Origin: Acanthochlamys bracteata
Lineage: Eukaryota; Streptophyta; Magnoliopsida; Pandanales; Velloziaceae
DNA length: 64,000 bases
Direction of reading: 5' to 3'
Assembly (NCBI GenBank): GCA_019914995.1
Contig: CM034132.1
Location: forward strand, 808,501 to 872,500
Shown: positions 34,401 to 46,059 of the stretch, one piece after another
Layout of the letters: the number at the start of each line of letters is the position of its first letter
Position numbering within the stretch: the stretch's first letter is position 1
Notes under the pieces: generated by a model
What the model was told of the DNA's origin: nothing
Database searches by the model: none
Seen by the model: the letters and a program-made list of their open reading frames with translations, nothing else
Position numbers and translations under genes: made by a program

Positions 34401-37400
34401 TGCTATATCATTCTCTATGCATCCTTTTGGACTATGATTTAGGGAGAGGTGGATGATTCAGCTATGGATGTGAATTTGTCTGGAAGTTTTCTGTTTGAGA
34501 AGGTCATGCAGCGTTATTTACCTGAAGGTTTCCACCTAAGACCACTCAAAATAGGAGAGCTAAATGGAGAGGCAAAGCTTTCTGGATCTTTATTAAAGCC
34601 GTGAGTCAGAACTTTTGATCTTGCTGTAATTACAATTAATTGCTCATACTGATGATCTTTCAAGAAGTGCATGACTGTATCATACTTTGCCCTATTTGAT
34701 CAGGAGATTTGACATAAAGTGGGCTGCTCCTAAGGCTGAGGACTCATTTACTGATGCTCGTGGGGACATTATTATCTGCCACGATGACATCACAATATCT
34801 TCCTCATCGATTGCTTTTGACTTGTTTACTAGAATTGAAACAACATACCATGATGATTTCTCCCTACTTGAAGACAGTGTAAAATCTAGAAAGAAAACGG
34901 TAGTAACTGTTGAAGGTGTCGATTTGGATCTACGCATGCGTGGGTTTGATTTTTCCAGTTTAGTTTCCTCAAGCTCTTTTGATTTATCAAGACCTTTACA
35001 CTTAAAAGCAACTGGAAAAGTCAAATTTCTTGGAAAAATTAAGCATAGTGCATGTATTTCTGATACGAATACTAGGGACAGAGAAGCCTTACTTGATGAG
35101 AAGGCTCTCCTTATGGGGGATGTCTCCCTATCAGGAATCAAGGTCAACCAACTATTGCTTGCTCCCCACTTTGCAGGCTCTTTATGCCTTTCAAAGGAAG
35201 AAATCAAGGTACTCCATGACATGCATATTAATGTTTATCTTCTAGACTTCAGTTCGTGTAACTTTACTTTAAATCCTTAAATGATCAATCTTGCTTGTGG
35301 TCTGAACCCATGTGTGTAGTTACCCTATGCTGCATGAACTGATTAGCTATGATTAGAAGTTTGGTTACTTGAGGACGCCATTTTTAAATAGAGCTAATAT
35401 GTTGAGATCTTTAATAACATTATTCTTCCAGAGTTGATGATATTTTTTTCTTAAAATTTCCACTTGAAGTTGGATGCTATTGGTAAACCTGATGAAAGTA
35501 TCTCACTCGAGATTGTTCGGCCCTTCGGGTTTGACCCTGATGGCGGGCCAGAGCAAAGACAATTGATGTCTATCTCCCTTCAGAAGGGGCAGCTGAAAGC
35601 CAACCTGTGCTATCAACCTCAACATTCTGTCAATATGGAGGTTGTTCAATTTCTTTTCTTGAACTGGCTAGCTCTGTATGGGTTTATGCATACTATTTCT
35701 ATTCATTTATATTATTTGCAGCTAACTGTGTTCTAGTTTTGTTGTTCCGGAAAAGGTCCGCCATTTGCCTCTTGATGAGCTTGAGCTTGCATCTCTTCGA
35801 GGAACCATCCAGCGGGTAGGGATCATCTGTCTCCCTTCTGTTAGCAAATCTTTTTGTCCAAAATATTCAACACAAATGTATATAAAAATTATTAGTAACA
35901 AAACTACGACAAAACTATGAAATCGCACAATCTCAGTGAGCTTTGAAAGCTTAATGTATCAGGGATGTATTTGATTGCTATGGAACTGCTAAATATATTC
36001 CCCTTCCATTTTTATATTCCTGCATCTCTGTTTATCATCCTGTTTTCCTTCTGTTGAAGTTATGTAACTGGAACGAATGCTTTCTCCCGTAGGCTGAGCT
36101 TCAACTTAATTTCCAAAAGAGGAAAGGATATGGACTATTGTCAGTTCTTCATCCAAAATTTAGTGGCGTACTAGGTGAAGCCCTTGATGTTGCAGCTCGA
36201 TGGAGTGGGGACGTGGTGAGTGAATTCTATTAATAATTCTCCTTATCTGGCTATGTTCCTCCATATGTTTTCATTTTTTATCCAGTAATGTTTTGCTCAC
36301 TCAAACTTCTGTTTTAAAGTTGATATTTTGGTAAGTTATATGTCATTTGCTTGGCTAGTAAATTTGTACATTTGTCTCAAGGGGATCCTTCTGTCTTATG
36401 AATTCCTCTTCAACTTCTGATGACACTTATATAGATATGTTTCATTTATTTTGAGAAAGTTATCACATTTTTATTGTACTCAGGTGACTTTTTGTTTTGT
36501 TTCTAACTTTGTTTTCAAATGCATCATCGTATTTCCATCCCTGAATTTTTAAATACATGATCTGCTTTGCCTTTTTGTATGCTATTTCCCAATGGATGAT
36601 ATTGCTTATTGGAACCTCTCTTTTCCAGATAACTATTGAAAAGGCTATTCTAGAGCAAGCAAACAGCCGATATGTGCTCCAAGGGGAATATGTAGTGCCT
36701 GGTGCTAGGGATAGATATACAGGACATGATGCAAATGTTGGATTGTTTAAAAAGGCAATGGCTGGGCATTTCAGTAATGTAATTTCTTCAATGGGGAGAT
36801 GGAGAATAAGGCTGGAAGTTCCCGACGCTGAAGTGGCTGAGATGCTTCCACTTGCGAGGCTTCTCTCCCGAAGCACTGATCCTGTTGTCCATTCTCGCTC
36901 GAAGGTTATGCATGCGCAAATGCCTTGGAAGCATTACTCTAATAATTATACAATACAATACGCTCTTTTCTTTTAAAAAAAAGGACATGCATATGCTGTT
37001 TTAGTTATGTGTAGGTAGATGTTCAAATTCAGATCAGTGTCGTTTAGATATTTACAATTAACATAATTGTTTATTATCCAAGTGATAACCTGTGATATGA
37101 TACAGTTGCAGTAGAGTCACTGTAGGAGTCTGTCATGTCTTTTATGATCTGCATATGAATGATAATAGATCTTTTCAGAATCTTAGTCATGCTATAAAAT
37201 TTCATGTAGCTTGACAGGCATGTGATTCTGCTAATTATTAGTATAACTAGAGCTTTACTGGATTAGGCAATATTAGACCTGTGCTGAAAGCTGGCAAACT
37301 ATAATTTTCAACTGCTAGGTTTTTGTTTGATCTTAAATTTGGTCTTTCATGGAATAATGTGCAGCATCAATATCTTTGTTTAAACTCATAGAATAAAGTT

Positions 37401-40400
37401 TGATTCTCATAAAATCTTGGACTCATCTTGCAGGATCTTTTTATACAGAACCTACAGTCTGCTGGGTTTCATCCTGAAAATATTCATAACTTGCTTGAGG
37501 TATGTGGTTATATACATTTGTTTTTAGCAACTGCGTTTATGCATGATATTTTAGTTGTTTTTCATTTGCTGAAAGATTGAAGTCCTTTTTGGCTTTTCAT
37601 CTGAAATGTAAACGGCAACTAGATTCTTGTCTCTGCTGGGAGATGCATTATTTGATACTTTGTGTAGTATACAATTTGATTTTGAGGGAGTTCTTGCATA
37701 GCGCAGGCAATACAGTGCCATTATAATTGGCCAGATGAAAGCAATTTTGAAGATGTAAGTCTTCCTGGTTTAGCGGAACTTAGTGGTCGATGGCACGGCT
37801 CTCTCGAGGCCAGTGGAGGTGGCAATGGTGATACAATGGTGAGAAGAAGTTAACACTCAATATCTATACTACAGCAGTCTTTATGTCCATTATGTGCTTT
37901 TTTAGTTTGATGCAATTACTTCCCTTTTGTTGTTTTAATCTGCAGGCGGACTTTGATTTTCATGGCGAAGAATGGGAGTGGGGCGCTTATAAAACTCAAA
38001 GAGTCCTAGCTACTGGCTCATATAGCAACAATGATGGGTTGCATTTTGAAAAATTATTTCTCCAAAAAGATAATGCAACTCTACATGCTGATGGCACCCT
38101 CTTAGGGCCAGTGACAAACCTTCACTTTGCAGTTCTGAATTTTCCCATTGCTTTGGTACCAACTTTAATGCAGGTTATAGAGTCCTCCACTTCAGATCCT
38201 GTTCATTCTCTGCGGCATTTGTTGGCACCTATAAAAGGTATTCTGCATATGGAAGGGGATTTGAGAGGAAGCCTCATAAAACCAGAATGTGATGTGCAAA
38301 TAAGGCTCTTAGATGGTGCTGTTGGCGGCATTGACCTGGGACGTGCTGAGATGGTTGCTTCACTTACCCCAACAAGTCGTTTCTTGTTCAATGCTAATCT
38401 GGAGCCTGTTATCCAAAGTGGCCATGTCCGCATACAGGGAAGCGTTCCCATGACATTACAGAATGATTTGGCAGAAGTTGGAAACAGTGAAAAGGACATT
38501 CCAGGCAGTATTGTGAGAACTCCTCTTCTGTCTAAAGAAAATGAAAGGGTATCCGTTGATGAAATTGGTGACAGAAAAGCAACAAGAGAAAAACTTGAGG
38601 AAAGTTGGGATTTCAAGCTCGCGGAGAGTCTCAAAGGCTTGAACTGGATAATACTGGATGCAGGTGAAGTAAGAGTGGATGCAGACATTAAAGATGGGGG
38701 CATGTCATTGATCACAGCCTTGTGTCCTTATGCCAATTGGCTTCATGGCAATGCTGATGTTGTCCTTCAGGTAATTGTATCCTCAACTTTAACTTGGATG
38801 TAATCCTCAAATGCAGAAAATTGTTAATTTCCAGATATCTAGTCTGCAATCATTGTTTAGCAACTTAACCATTGTCTACTTTACGGAGTTGTTCATTCAT
38901 GTTTATACAACACATGTTTAATTTTTTCGTTTATTCTTTCTTTCTTTCCCAGCAAGAAGACTACCAAGATTTGCATTACTTAGGTTTCCAGTGAATTGGG
39001 ATTCAATCTTCAAAAACTGTGCTTTATTGCTTCCTTATGTTATTTTTACCTATATCCAATAATCACCTACTTCATTAGTATGATTCTTCATTGTGTTATT
39101 TTTACGGATTTACCTGTATCCAACAATCACCTACGTCCTTAGTGTGGTTCTTCCTTATATTATTTACTTTAATGAAATATGTTGGCTCGTCTCTGAGCAA
39201 TTTGATTGGCATTTTTAATTCCCTTGCAGTTAAGAAACTAGCAAAAAAGATGAACAAATTTTGACTATGGTTTTCATTGAACTAACTTACTAGTTGAAAA
39301 CTAGCAATGAGACTTTTTTAAGGGTTTTAATCCTGGCATTGTGGTCATGCCGTTCGATCAAATTTCAGCAGAGGCCTTGTTCCACTAGATGCAGATCAAG
39401 GTAAGTTTGTTCATTGGAACTCCTTTTAAATGGCCATTTGCAACCAGGGCCTTAATTCCGAGTGTATGAACATCAGGGTCCTATTTAGTAGACCAAGAGT
39501 GGCGTACCAAGTTGAATTGGCTGTAGTTTACATATAGATACGGATGATTCTGTCTGTTCGCAGATACAGGTTTCAGTAGTAGTTATCAGATACAGGTTTC
39601 AGTAATAGTTATTTCTTCGGGCATGCAAAGGTGAAAATATATCAACTTGTATGATTCATTCAAACATGTTATCTATTTGCAACAGGTTAGGGGAACTGTC
39701 GAGCAGCCAATTGTTGATGGATCTGCATCATTTCATAGGGCTACTGTTTCTTCTCCTGTTCTCTGGAAACCACTGACAAATTTTGGAGGTACCATCCATG
39801 TTAAATCAAACAGGTTATGCGTTACTTCCATGGAAAGCAGAGTAAACAGAAAGGGGAAGTTATTTATCAAAGGAAATTTGCCGCTTACACTTAACGAGAC
39901 ATCTCCTAATGATAAAATTGACTTAAGATGTGAAGTTCTGGAAGTACGGGCCAAGAATGTTTTTAGGTAATGGTTGCCCATTTTGTTTGTTGCTTTTACA
40001 TTGTTCTGACTTTTACAATCAATGTGATTATTGTTCCTCATATATGTAATTTTGCCTCCACCAGTTATACTGGATTTCTTGGATTAAAGTGTGCATCTTA
40101 GGTATAAGTTATTTAAGTTTTTAATGGTGCTTATACTTATTTTGTTTCACATTGAGTACTCCCTTAGGTGACCCAAGTGAGATAGGCTCTAGTGATGCAG
40201 AATTTGTAACTAACAGTGCATGAGCTTCTCTGAGCCTTGGAAGTTACTTAAATATGTTCTTTACCCTTGTTGGCAAGCCTTTTACACAGTTTGATGTAGT
40301 GATTACTTTCTCTTTTCATACAGTGGCCAAGTCGACAGTCAAATGCAGATAACTGGTTCAATCTTGCAGCCAAATCTTTCTGGAATGATCAAATTGAGTC

Positions 40401-42063
40401 ATGGAGAAGCATATCTGCCACACGATAAAGGGAATGGGGCTGCCATTAATAGATTGGCTTCAAGGCCTCCTGCATTTCCTGCTTCCGGTTACGGCCGGAT
40501 TGCAGCTTCGCGGCATGTGTCACATTTTGTTGGATCACTGTCAAGAGATAAACCACATGAAGCTTCAGGTAGGAATGATAATCTGAGTGCTCACTTCTGT
40601 TTCTTGCCTTCTCCACTTCCTTGACTTCATTTAGGCTGATCTTGCATCTTTCTGGTGTAATATATATTTTTCGTTATTTAAAATTCTGTGGATATATATT
40701 TTGTATATGATTACTGTCTTGATATTTTATTTGATGTGCAACACCATTTAGGCAACCAATCAGAGGGGAAGGAAACAGAGCTAGGGAATAGGAAACCATC
40801 GATCGATGTGCGGCTCACTGATCTGAAGCTACTTCTTGGACCAGAACTGAGGATAGTGTACCCTCTTATTCTTAACTTTGCAGTTAGTGGGGAACTGGAG
40901 CTCAATGGTGTTGCTCTTCCGAAATGCATAAAACCCAAAGGAGTATTGACCTTTGAAAATGGCGATGTTAACTTAGTTGCCACCCAGGTGAGCTGATTGG
41001 TTCCTAATGTATACTTCTTTAGCTCTTTAATGCTATTGCATACAGATAGCCAAGCAAAGAAATTACGAGTTGTCATTTCTTTTTAATTTGGAAGCATTGT
41101 TCTTTCTCTATGTTTGTTTGAAATGTAGTTCTGATTATAATGATAATTGACAGGTAAGGCTGAAGCGAGACCATCTGAACATAGCAAAGTTTGAGCCTGA
41201 TCTAGGTTTGGATCCAACATTGGATCTGGCATTGGTTGGATCTGAATGGCAATTTAGGATACAAAGCAGAGCCAGTACCTGGCAGGACAATTTGGTCGTG
41301 ACTTCAACGCGTTCAGTTGATCAAGATGTCCTTTCGCCTACTGAGGTAAGGACATCGTCTTATGCAACTTTGATTAGAACAATATGCCTTATTCAAAAAA
41401 GTACCCCTTGTAATATGCTTTTAAGTTTGAGAATCATGATATGTCTTTGTTCTTTATACTACTTCTAACTCTAGTTATCTGCAGTTACAGAGCTCATTTT
41501 CTTCTTTCGGAACATTTTACTGTGGCAGGCAGCCAGGGTTTTCGAAAGTCAATTAGCAGAATCTCTATTGGAAGGTGATGGTCAGCTTGCTTTTAAGAAA
41601 CTTGCCACTGCCACATTGGAAACGTTAATGCCCAGGATAGAGGGAAAAGGAGAATTTGGACAGGCGCGTTGGAGGCTAGTCTATGCTCCACAGATTCCTA
41701 CTTTGCTCTCTGTAGATCCCACAGTTGATCCATTGAGATCCCTCGCTAGTAACATCTCATTTGGTACTGAAGTTGAAATTCAGCTCGGAAAACGTCTGCA
41801 GGTAACTTTATGCCTTCTGTAAAAAGTAATTAATGCATGTATTTTCATTTTGTTTGGTTTTCATTTGTTCGAGAGATTTTCGATTTGCTTCAGCTGACTT
41901 GTGAAAGCACTGGCAGGCATCAGTTGTAAGGCAAATGAAGGACTCTGAGATGGCCATGCAATGGACCTTAATCTACAAGCTATCAAGTCGCCTTCGCGTT
42001 CTTTTCCAATCTGCTCCATCAAGCCGTCTCTTGTTCGAGTACTCAACAACATCACAGGATTAG
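28443..42063 (+). CDS. TIC236: TIC236, chloroplast inner-envelope translocon protein (TamB/DUF490)
   Basis: Twenty-three exons join in phase to about 2,196 aa; Arabidopsis TIC236 (EMB2410) is about 2,166 aa. Exons: 28443-30460, 31555-31753, 31875-31934, 32183-32287, 32805-32945, 33110-33172, 33531-33761, 33851-33934, 34443-34600, 34704-35208, 35470-35640, 35756-35815, 36093-36215, 36629-36904, 37434-37499, 37707-37838, 37946-38770, 39686-39966, 40324-40568, 40752-40987, 41154-41345, 41529-41801, 41917-42063. A Ser/Arg-rich transit-peptide-like N-terminus precedes one membrane span (about residues 95-118, FIAVISAVGLFVWYARL). A long repetitive beta-rich intermembrane region follows, with the conserved TamB-type C-terminus (GKGEFGQARWRLVYAPQIP, FGTEVEIQLGKRLQ). 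TIC236 spans the intermembrane space and links TOC75 to the inner TIC during preprotein import; rice SSG4 is the same family. No key part is missing. Confidence 0.94.
39020..39185 (+). repeat. Imperfect ~65-bp duplication in a TIC236 intron
   Basis: Between exons 17 and 18, a stretch with ttatttttac, then tatccaataatcacctac and ttagtNtgNttctt, recurs about 65 bp later with small changes. A third partial start (ttatattattta) follows. Nearby, at about 39565-39615, cagatacaggtttcagta is also repeated. Both look like slippage duplications with no coding role. Confidence 0.65.
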
Positions 42064-42366
42064 CTACTTCTGTACAGCTCCACAATTCTTTATTATTTTT
42101 ATGTAAATTATTATTTTGTAAAGAAAACACAACGAAGCTGTTGCAGCTATTCAATTAGTTTGTATTGTATACCTAATCAGTGTTCATCTCTACAAATCAA
42201 CTTTTCTTCATAGTGAATTTTGTCACCACATAGCCTTCTCCAATGGTTGTGCAAATAATTCCAAAGACTATGAATCAGAAGGTTGGCTTTTGGTTACTGT
42301 TGTTGGATTTAGGTCTGGTTGTTTCGATGTTGGTTTTGCTTGATGGATAATAATGGTAATTTTTAG

Positions 42367-42500
42367 GTTGTCCTTTCGTCACTGAGACCAGATCAGCAGC
42401 CTTTGTATGCTAAAAGTGAGATTCAACGAGCTCCTGTAATCCAAACTGATGAATTGGAACTTCATGGTCCTCTGTTCAGAAACATTTCACTTTTCAAAAG
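42367..42500 (+). pseudogene. Lone exon of an exostosin-type (GT47) glycosyltransferase
   Basis: Between the TIC236 stop and the UGT gene lies one exon-like block with an acceptor (tttttag at 42360-42366) and a donor (AAAAG|gtgggt at 42501). It encodes PLYAKSEIQRAPVIQTDELE and ends HGPLFRNISLFKR. This matches the start of the catalytic region of plant exostosin-family glycosyltransferases (At5g03795 group), which normally continue SYELME in the next exon. No following exon is visible before 43153, and no signal anchor precedes it. It is therefore a gene relic or captured fragment, although splicing as an alternative 3' exon of TIC236 is not excluded. Confidence 0.65.
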
Positions 42501-43152
42501 GTGGGTTATGAGTTTTGTGTCTGTATCCAATGCGAATTTTCTTGTACTTGTCGATTTACCTGTTCTAGAACCTATGTTGTTGCTTAGCTATTGGAGCAGA
42601 TTTGAATTAGGGTTATCGGTAAGATGATGTTGCTTGGTTGATACTTGCGCTGAGAAATTTACCCTGGAAGTTAATCATGACTTTCCTTCCATCGTATTTC
42701 CAAGTACTGGACATTGTTTTTGATCATTGCCTTATATGTCAACACATATGCACTGCACATTGATGTTCATGGATCTCAAAGCAATTCTGATCTTAGTTCA
42801 ATTTTCGAGATGCATAAAGAATTAAACCATATTATATTTATTTTATTCATCTCTAATAATATTCTTTTCAGCATTGCCTTATCTGCAAGGTGTTTTAGTC
42901 CTTTAGGCTTCTTTACATATTTTGAAACACCCGAAAGCTGCAATTAAAAAGTGTTCCTATTACTTCATATATCTATATACATATTTGTATTTTTTAAAAT
43001 AAGAGTTATTTTTTTGAAATAAAGATTATTTGATAAGTTAATCCAAACGTTCTACCAAAGTTGGATAGGTTGATGCCCATTAAAAATCACAGCTTCTTTT
43101 AGTTATATCCATTGAACAAAGTTGCGCATCAGCTAAGCCTACAAGCATCAAT
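42501..43152. other. Gap downstream of the GT47 relic, no gene seen
   Basis: Ordinary AT-rich DNA; the right end holds the 3'UTR of the minus-strand UGT gene. I searched for continuation exons of the GT47 fragment (SYELME, the HFxxHDW region) and saw none. Confidence 0.5.
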
Positions 43153-44619
43153 TCAAGTACATGAACGTGTTGTCGTAATCTCCTCCACAAACATTTTCAG
43201 ATTCTTATCCGACGAGCCACCTTCCCTGACCGCCGCACTGGCCTTCTCTTTCCATACCGCCGTATTGTTCTTTATCTCCTCCCCATCCATGACAGCATCC
43301 AAGCACCGCCTGAACTCTGCCGCCTTGATCACCATCCCTTCACTATCGGCGGCCCTCGGTCTTAGGCCTGTTCCCCAGACGCTTTCTATGAGCTTCATAT
43401 TGGTCCCTTGATCACTCCACTGAGGGAAGCAAACCGTCGCGACACCAGAAACCAAGCTCTCCAGCGTTGAGTTCCAACCGCAATGCGTAACGAAACACCC
43501 GACCGCCTTATGAGATAAAACCTTCACCTGAGAACACCATTCCACTACCATCCCTTGCTCTGCATCGACTCCTTCTACGAGTTCATGAACTGAACTACTT
43601 TTGTAATTGTCTTCCTTCAACTCTTGCTTATTGCTCTCCTTCGTTATCACCCACAAGTACGGTTTCCCGCTCTCCTTCAGCGCTTTCGCCATTTCCTCCG
43701 TCTGCTCCCTCTGCAACACCGACATGCTCCCAAACGAAATATAAACTACCGTTTTCTCCGGCTTCGAGTCGAGCCAATCCGTGTACTTCTTGTCATCAGA
43801 AATCTGAAACAGATCGCCGGGAGTTGCAGCTGTCGGCGGCAATAACACTGGTCCTACAGCGATTACTCGCATATCCTTCACCGAAGCTAAACCTTCCGGC
43901 TCTAGCTCGTCGAAGGTGTTTACCAGAACTATCGGCTTCGTCTTCTTCAACGCCGCTTCTCTGTCAAACGTATCGTACAAGTCTCTCATCAACGTGATGA
44001 CAATCGAGTACGGGTTGTTTTCTTCCGGGGAAATCGAAAAGAAAGACGGAAGGTCTTTTATCTGCAGCGGCGGCAAGCCGGGCAATGCAACGGTGTACGA
44101 AGGGTCGCTGCAGTGAGAAGAAATCAATTCTTGGTATCCATGGAAGTAGTGGTAGTACATGGAGAAGACGGTTGCAGGCTGGATCCAGTATGATGCTGAA
44201 AGTATACCGAGTTCACGAGCTATGTCGGCGACCCAGTTTTGAAGAATAGCGTCGATTACGCAAGTGACCGGATGGCCTTCGGCGGCAAGGGATTGGATAA
44301 TTTTGGAGAGGTTTTTAGGCCCTCTGGTTTTGAAGGTATTTATAAAGTCGATGGCGTCGCTGTGCTTGGCGCCTTCGTCGTAACCGTCGGAGAACGGGAG
44401 GTAAGTGACAACGCCGCCGCCTTCGACAGGGAACTCAACTCGTTGGTCAGGGGAGGAGAGTGAAGGGAACATACGACGGTGAGCAGAGGTAGAAGTGGAG
44501 AAGGTTACACGAGCACCGGTAGCGCGGGCAAGGTGGACAGCTAGATGCCGGCCGGGGTTTATGTGGCCTTGCGCCGGGTAGGTTACCACCATGAAATGCT
44601 GCTGCTTCTTTTCCTCCAT
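43153..44619 (-). CDS. UDP-glucosyltransferase, UGT75 family
   Basis: This intronless gene encodes 488 aa. The N-terminal acceptor domain has the catalytic His in YPAQGHINP (H19). The C-terminal domain carries a full PSPG sugar-donor box (about residues 359-402): WCSQVKVLSHKAVGCFVTHC, GWNSTLESLVSGVATVCFPQ, WSDQ. The final Gln is typical of UDP-glucose users. Overall sequence (LPGLPPLQIKDLPSF, FDELEPEGL, SDDKKYTDWLDSKPEKTVVYISFGS) fits the UGT75 group, which includes anthocyanin 5-O-glucosyltransferases and enzymes acting on auxins, abscisic acid and benzoates. The acceptor cannot be predicted from sequence. The usual GVP in the PSPG box reads GVA here, probably tolerated. A decayed copy lies 1.5 kb upstream on the same strand, so the locus was once a tandem pair. 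Confidence 0.92.
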   Translation of the reverse strand: MEEKKQQHFMVVTYPAQGHINPGRHLAVHLARATGARVTFSTSTSAHRRMFPSLSSPDQRVEFPVEGGGVVTYLPFSDGYDEGAKHSDAIDFINTFKTRGPKNLSKIIQSLAAEGHPVTCVIDAILQNWVADIARELGILSASYWIQPATVFSMYYHYFHGYQELISSHCSDPSYTVALPGLPPLQIKDLPSFFSISPEENNPYSIVITLMRDLYDTFDREAALKKTKPIVLVNTFDELEPEGLASVKDMRVIAVGPVLLPPTAATPGDLFQISDDKKYTDWLDSKPEKTVVYISFGSMSVLQREQTEEMAKALKESGKPYLWVITKESNKQELKEDNYKSSSVHELVEGVDAEQGMVVEWCSQVKVLSHKAVGCFVTHCGWNSTLESLVSGVATVCFPQWSDQGTNMKLIESVWGTGLRPRAADSEGMVIKAAEFRRCLDAVMDGEEIKNNTAVWKEKASAAVREGGSSDKNLKMFVEEITTTRSCT

Positions 44620-44764
44620 GAAATGAAATGCAGAGGTTGTTTCTCTCTTGCGTGTTGGTTTGTTGGATTTTCACTATCTAGTGGTGTCTGTATGATATGT
44701 TTCACGTATGCCTGGAAGCGTTTGTTGGCTTTGCTTTCTCCAAAACCAACTTTTCAATTCTCTA

Positions 44765-44958
44765 TTTCACATTTTTTAATACATATTTTATAAATATATA
44801 AAAAATTTATTTAAAAATTAAAAATAATAAAAAAATTTTACGAAATGAAATTTTTTTATTACATATTTTTATTATTTTTTTAGAAGTAAAAAAAATAGAG
44901 CTTATTTTTTTAAAAAAAATAAAAATACTTTTCATTTTATAAGTAATCTCAAACGCCC
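44765..44958 (-). repeat. Short AT-rich repeat, family A (copy 4)
   Basis: A core of A/T blocks (tataaatatataaaaaattta, attacatatttttatta) ends in ttataagtaatctcaaacgcccc, the same end as copies at 15265-15475 and 25640-25858. It sits about 140 bp upstream of the UGT75 start codon, inside its likely promoter. Confidence 0.5.
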
Positions 44959-45179
44959 CAAAAATGAGTTTGAAATAATAGCTACAAATAATTGCAAGCA
45001 GATAGAGGGCAAGGACAATATTTGTTTCTGTGGCTTCTGAATATTAAAACACGGCCGGCCTACCAAAAAAACCAAAAAGATTTGAGTGATACTATGTGGT
45101 GCAATCTCATATGTATGTACGTACGTATGTACGATTTTTTTTTTTTCCGTTGAGAAGCGATGAGGTAATGGGTTATGGG

Positions 45180-45345
45180 ATTTTTTCGAAAATACTTATA
45201 AAATAAATTTTAAAAATAAGTAATAAAAAACTTTTATTGTGTACAAATTTTTTATATTTTTTAAAATTTTAAATAATTTTTATAAAATATTCTAAAATAA
45301 TTATTTAAAAATATAAATGAAAAATTGATAGGTTGCCAAACAAGT
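45180..45345 (+). repeat. Short AT-rich repeat, family A (copy 5), opposite orientation
   Basis: It begins aaaatacttataaaataaatttt, the inverted form of the family end, and closes near gataggttgccaaacaagtcc. The A/T block core matches the other copies. It lies 220 bp from copy 4 in the other orientation. Confidence 0.4.
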
Positions 45346-46059
45346 CCCATCTTCTTTGTATTAAGTTGTTTTATTTCTTGTATCTTAGAATTCAACCGTT
45401 AATTTATCAGTTTAACAAAATTAACATGCTCTGTTCGCCTTCGGAATTTGAGCGAATATGACTGTTTCAAATATTCATAATTGATTTTAGCTAAAATAAA
45501 TTATAAAAAATAGAGTTTTTAAGAATTTGATTGAAACTAGAATTTAATTTTTATGTTTTAATTTTTTTTAAAAATAAGTTGAAAATTAAAAATAGAACTG
45601 CATTGCAAATAAAAAATTTAAAAATAAAAATTTTAATTTGTACAAATAAAATGTATAAGTTTTTTGAAATTCTATTTTCAAGAAATAAATTGGAGTTAAA
45701 TCACTCCGGGATTTCTTCGACAAATTTAATTAATAAGACTGATATTCTCCTTTTGCAATATCCTTCGCCATCGCTTTCCAAATCTTCGCGTTCTTGCTAA
45801 TCTCCTTCTCTCTCTCTTTTCACCAGTCCCCGTTTCCGAGCACCACCAAATCGAGCTCAGCAGATTCAAGAACACCCGCGGCACTAATTCCTCCGCTCTT
45901 ACTCTCGATCTATGCGACAAACCTTCATCGTGAACCATGTACAATCATACCTTGCTCTCTTTCTACATCTTCTTCAATCAGTTGATCTTCTCTCTTGTTG
46001 GTGTTGTCGTTTCTGGCTACCAAGTACCAACAAGAACGGTCTCTCGCTCTTCTTCAACC

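Larger units (their letters stand above)
44620..46059. other. AT-rich spacer between UGT75 and its pseudogene
   Basis: This contains the UGT promoter and two short AT-rich repeats (44765-44958, 45180-45345). The 45740-46059 part is pyrimidine-rich and less AT-rich. It may be the 3' end of the decayed UGT copy, but I could not align it to the PSPG region. No intact gene is seen. Confidence 0.45.

Noticed and set aside
34692-35222. 176-codon open frame on the minus strand
   Set aside because: It is antisense to TIC236 exon 10, which has clear homology and correct splice phase; no independent support.
38203-38715. 170-codon open frame on the minus strand
   Set aside because: It is antisense to TIC236 exon 17; shadow frame.
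42064-42366. Extension of TIC236 coding sequence into the exostosin-like exon
   Set aside because: The TIC236 C-terminus ends normally (FEYSTTSQD) at 42063, as in the family; the downstream exon belongs to another family.
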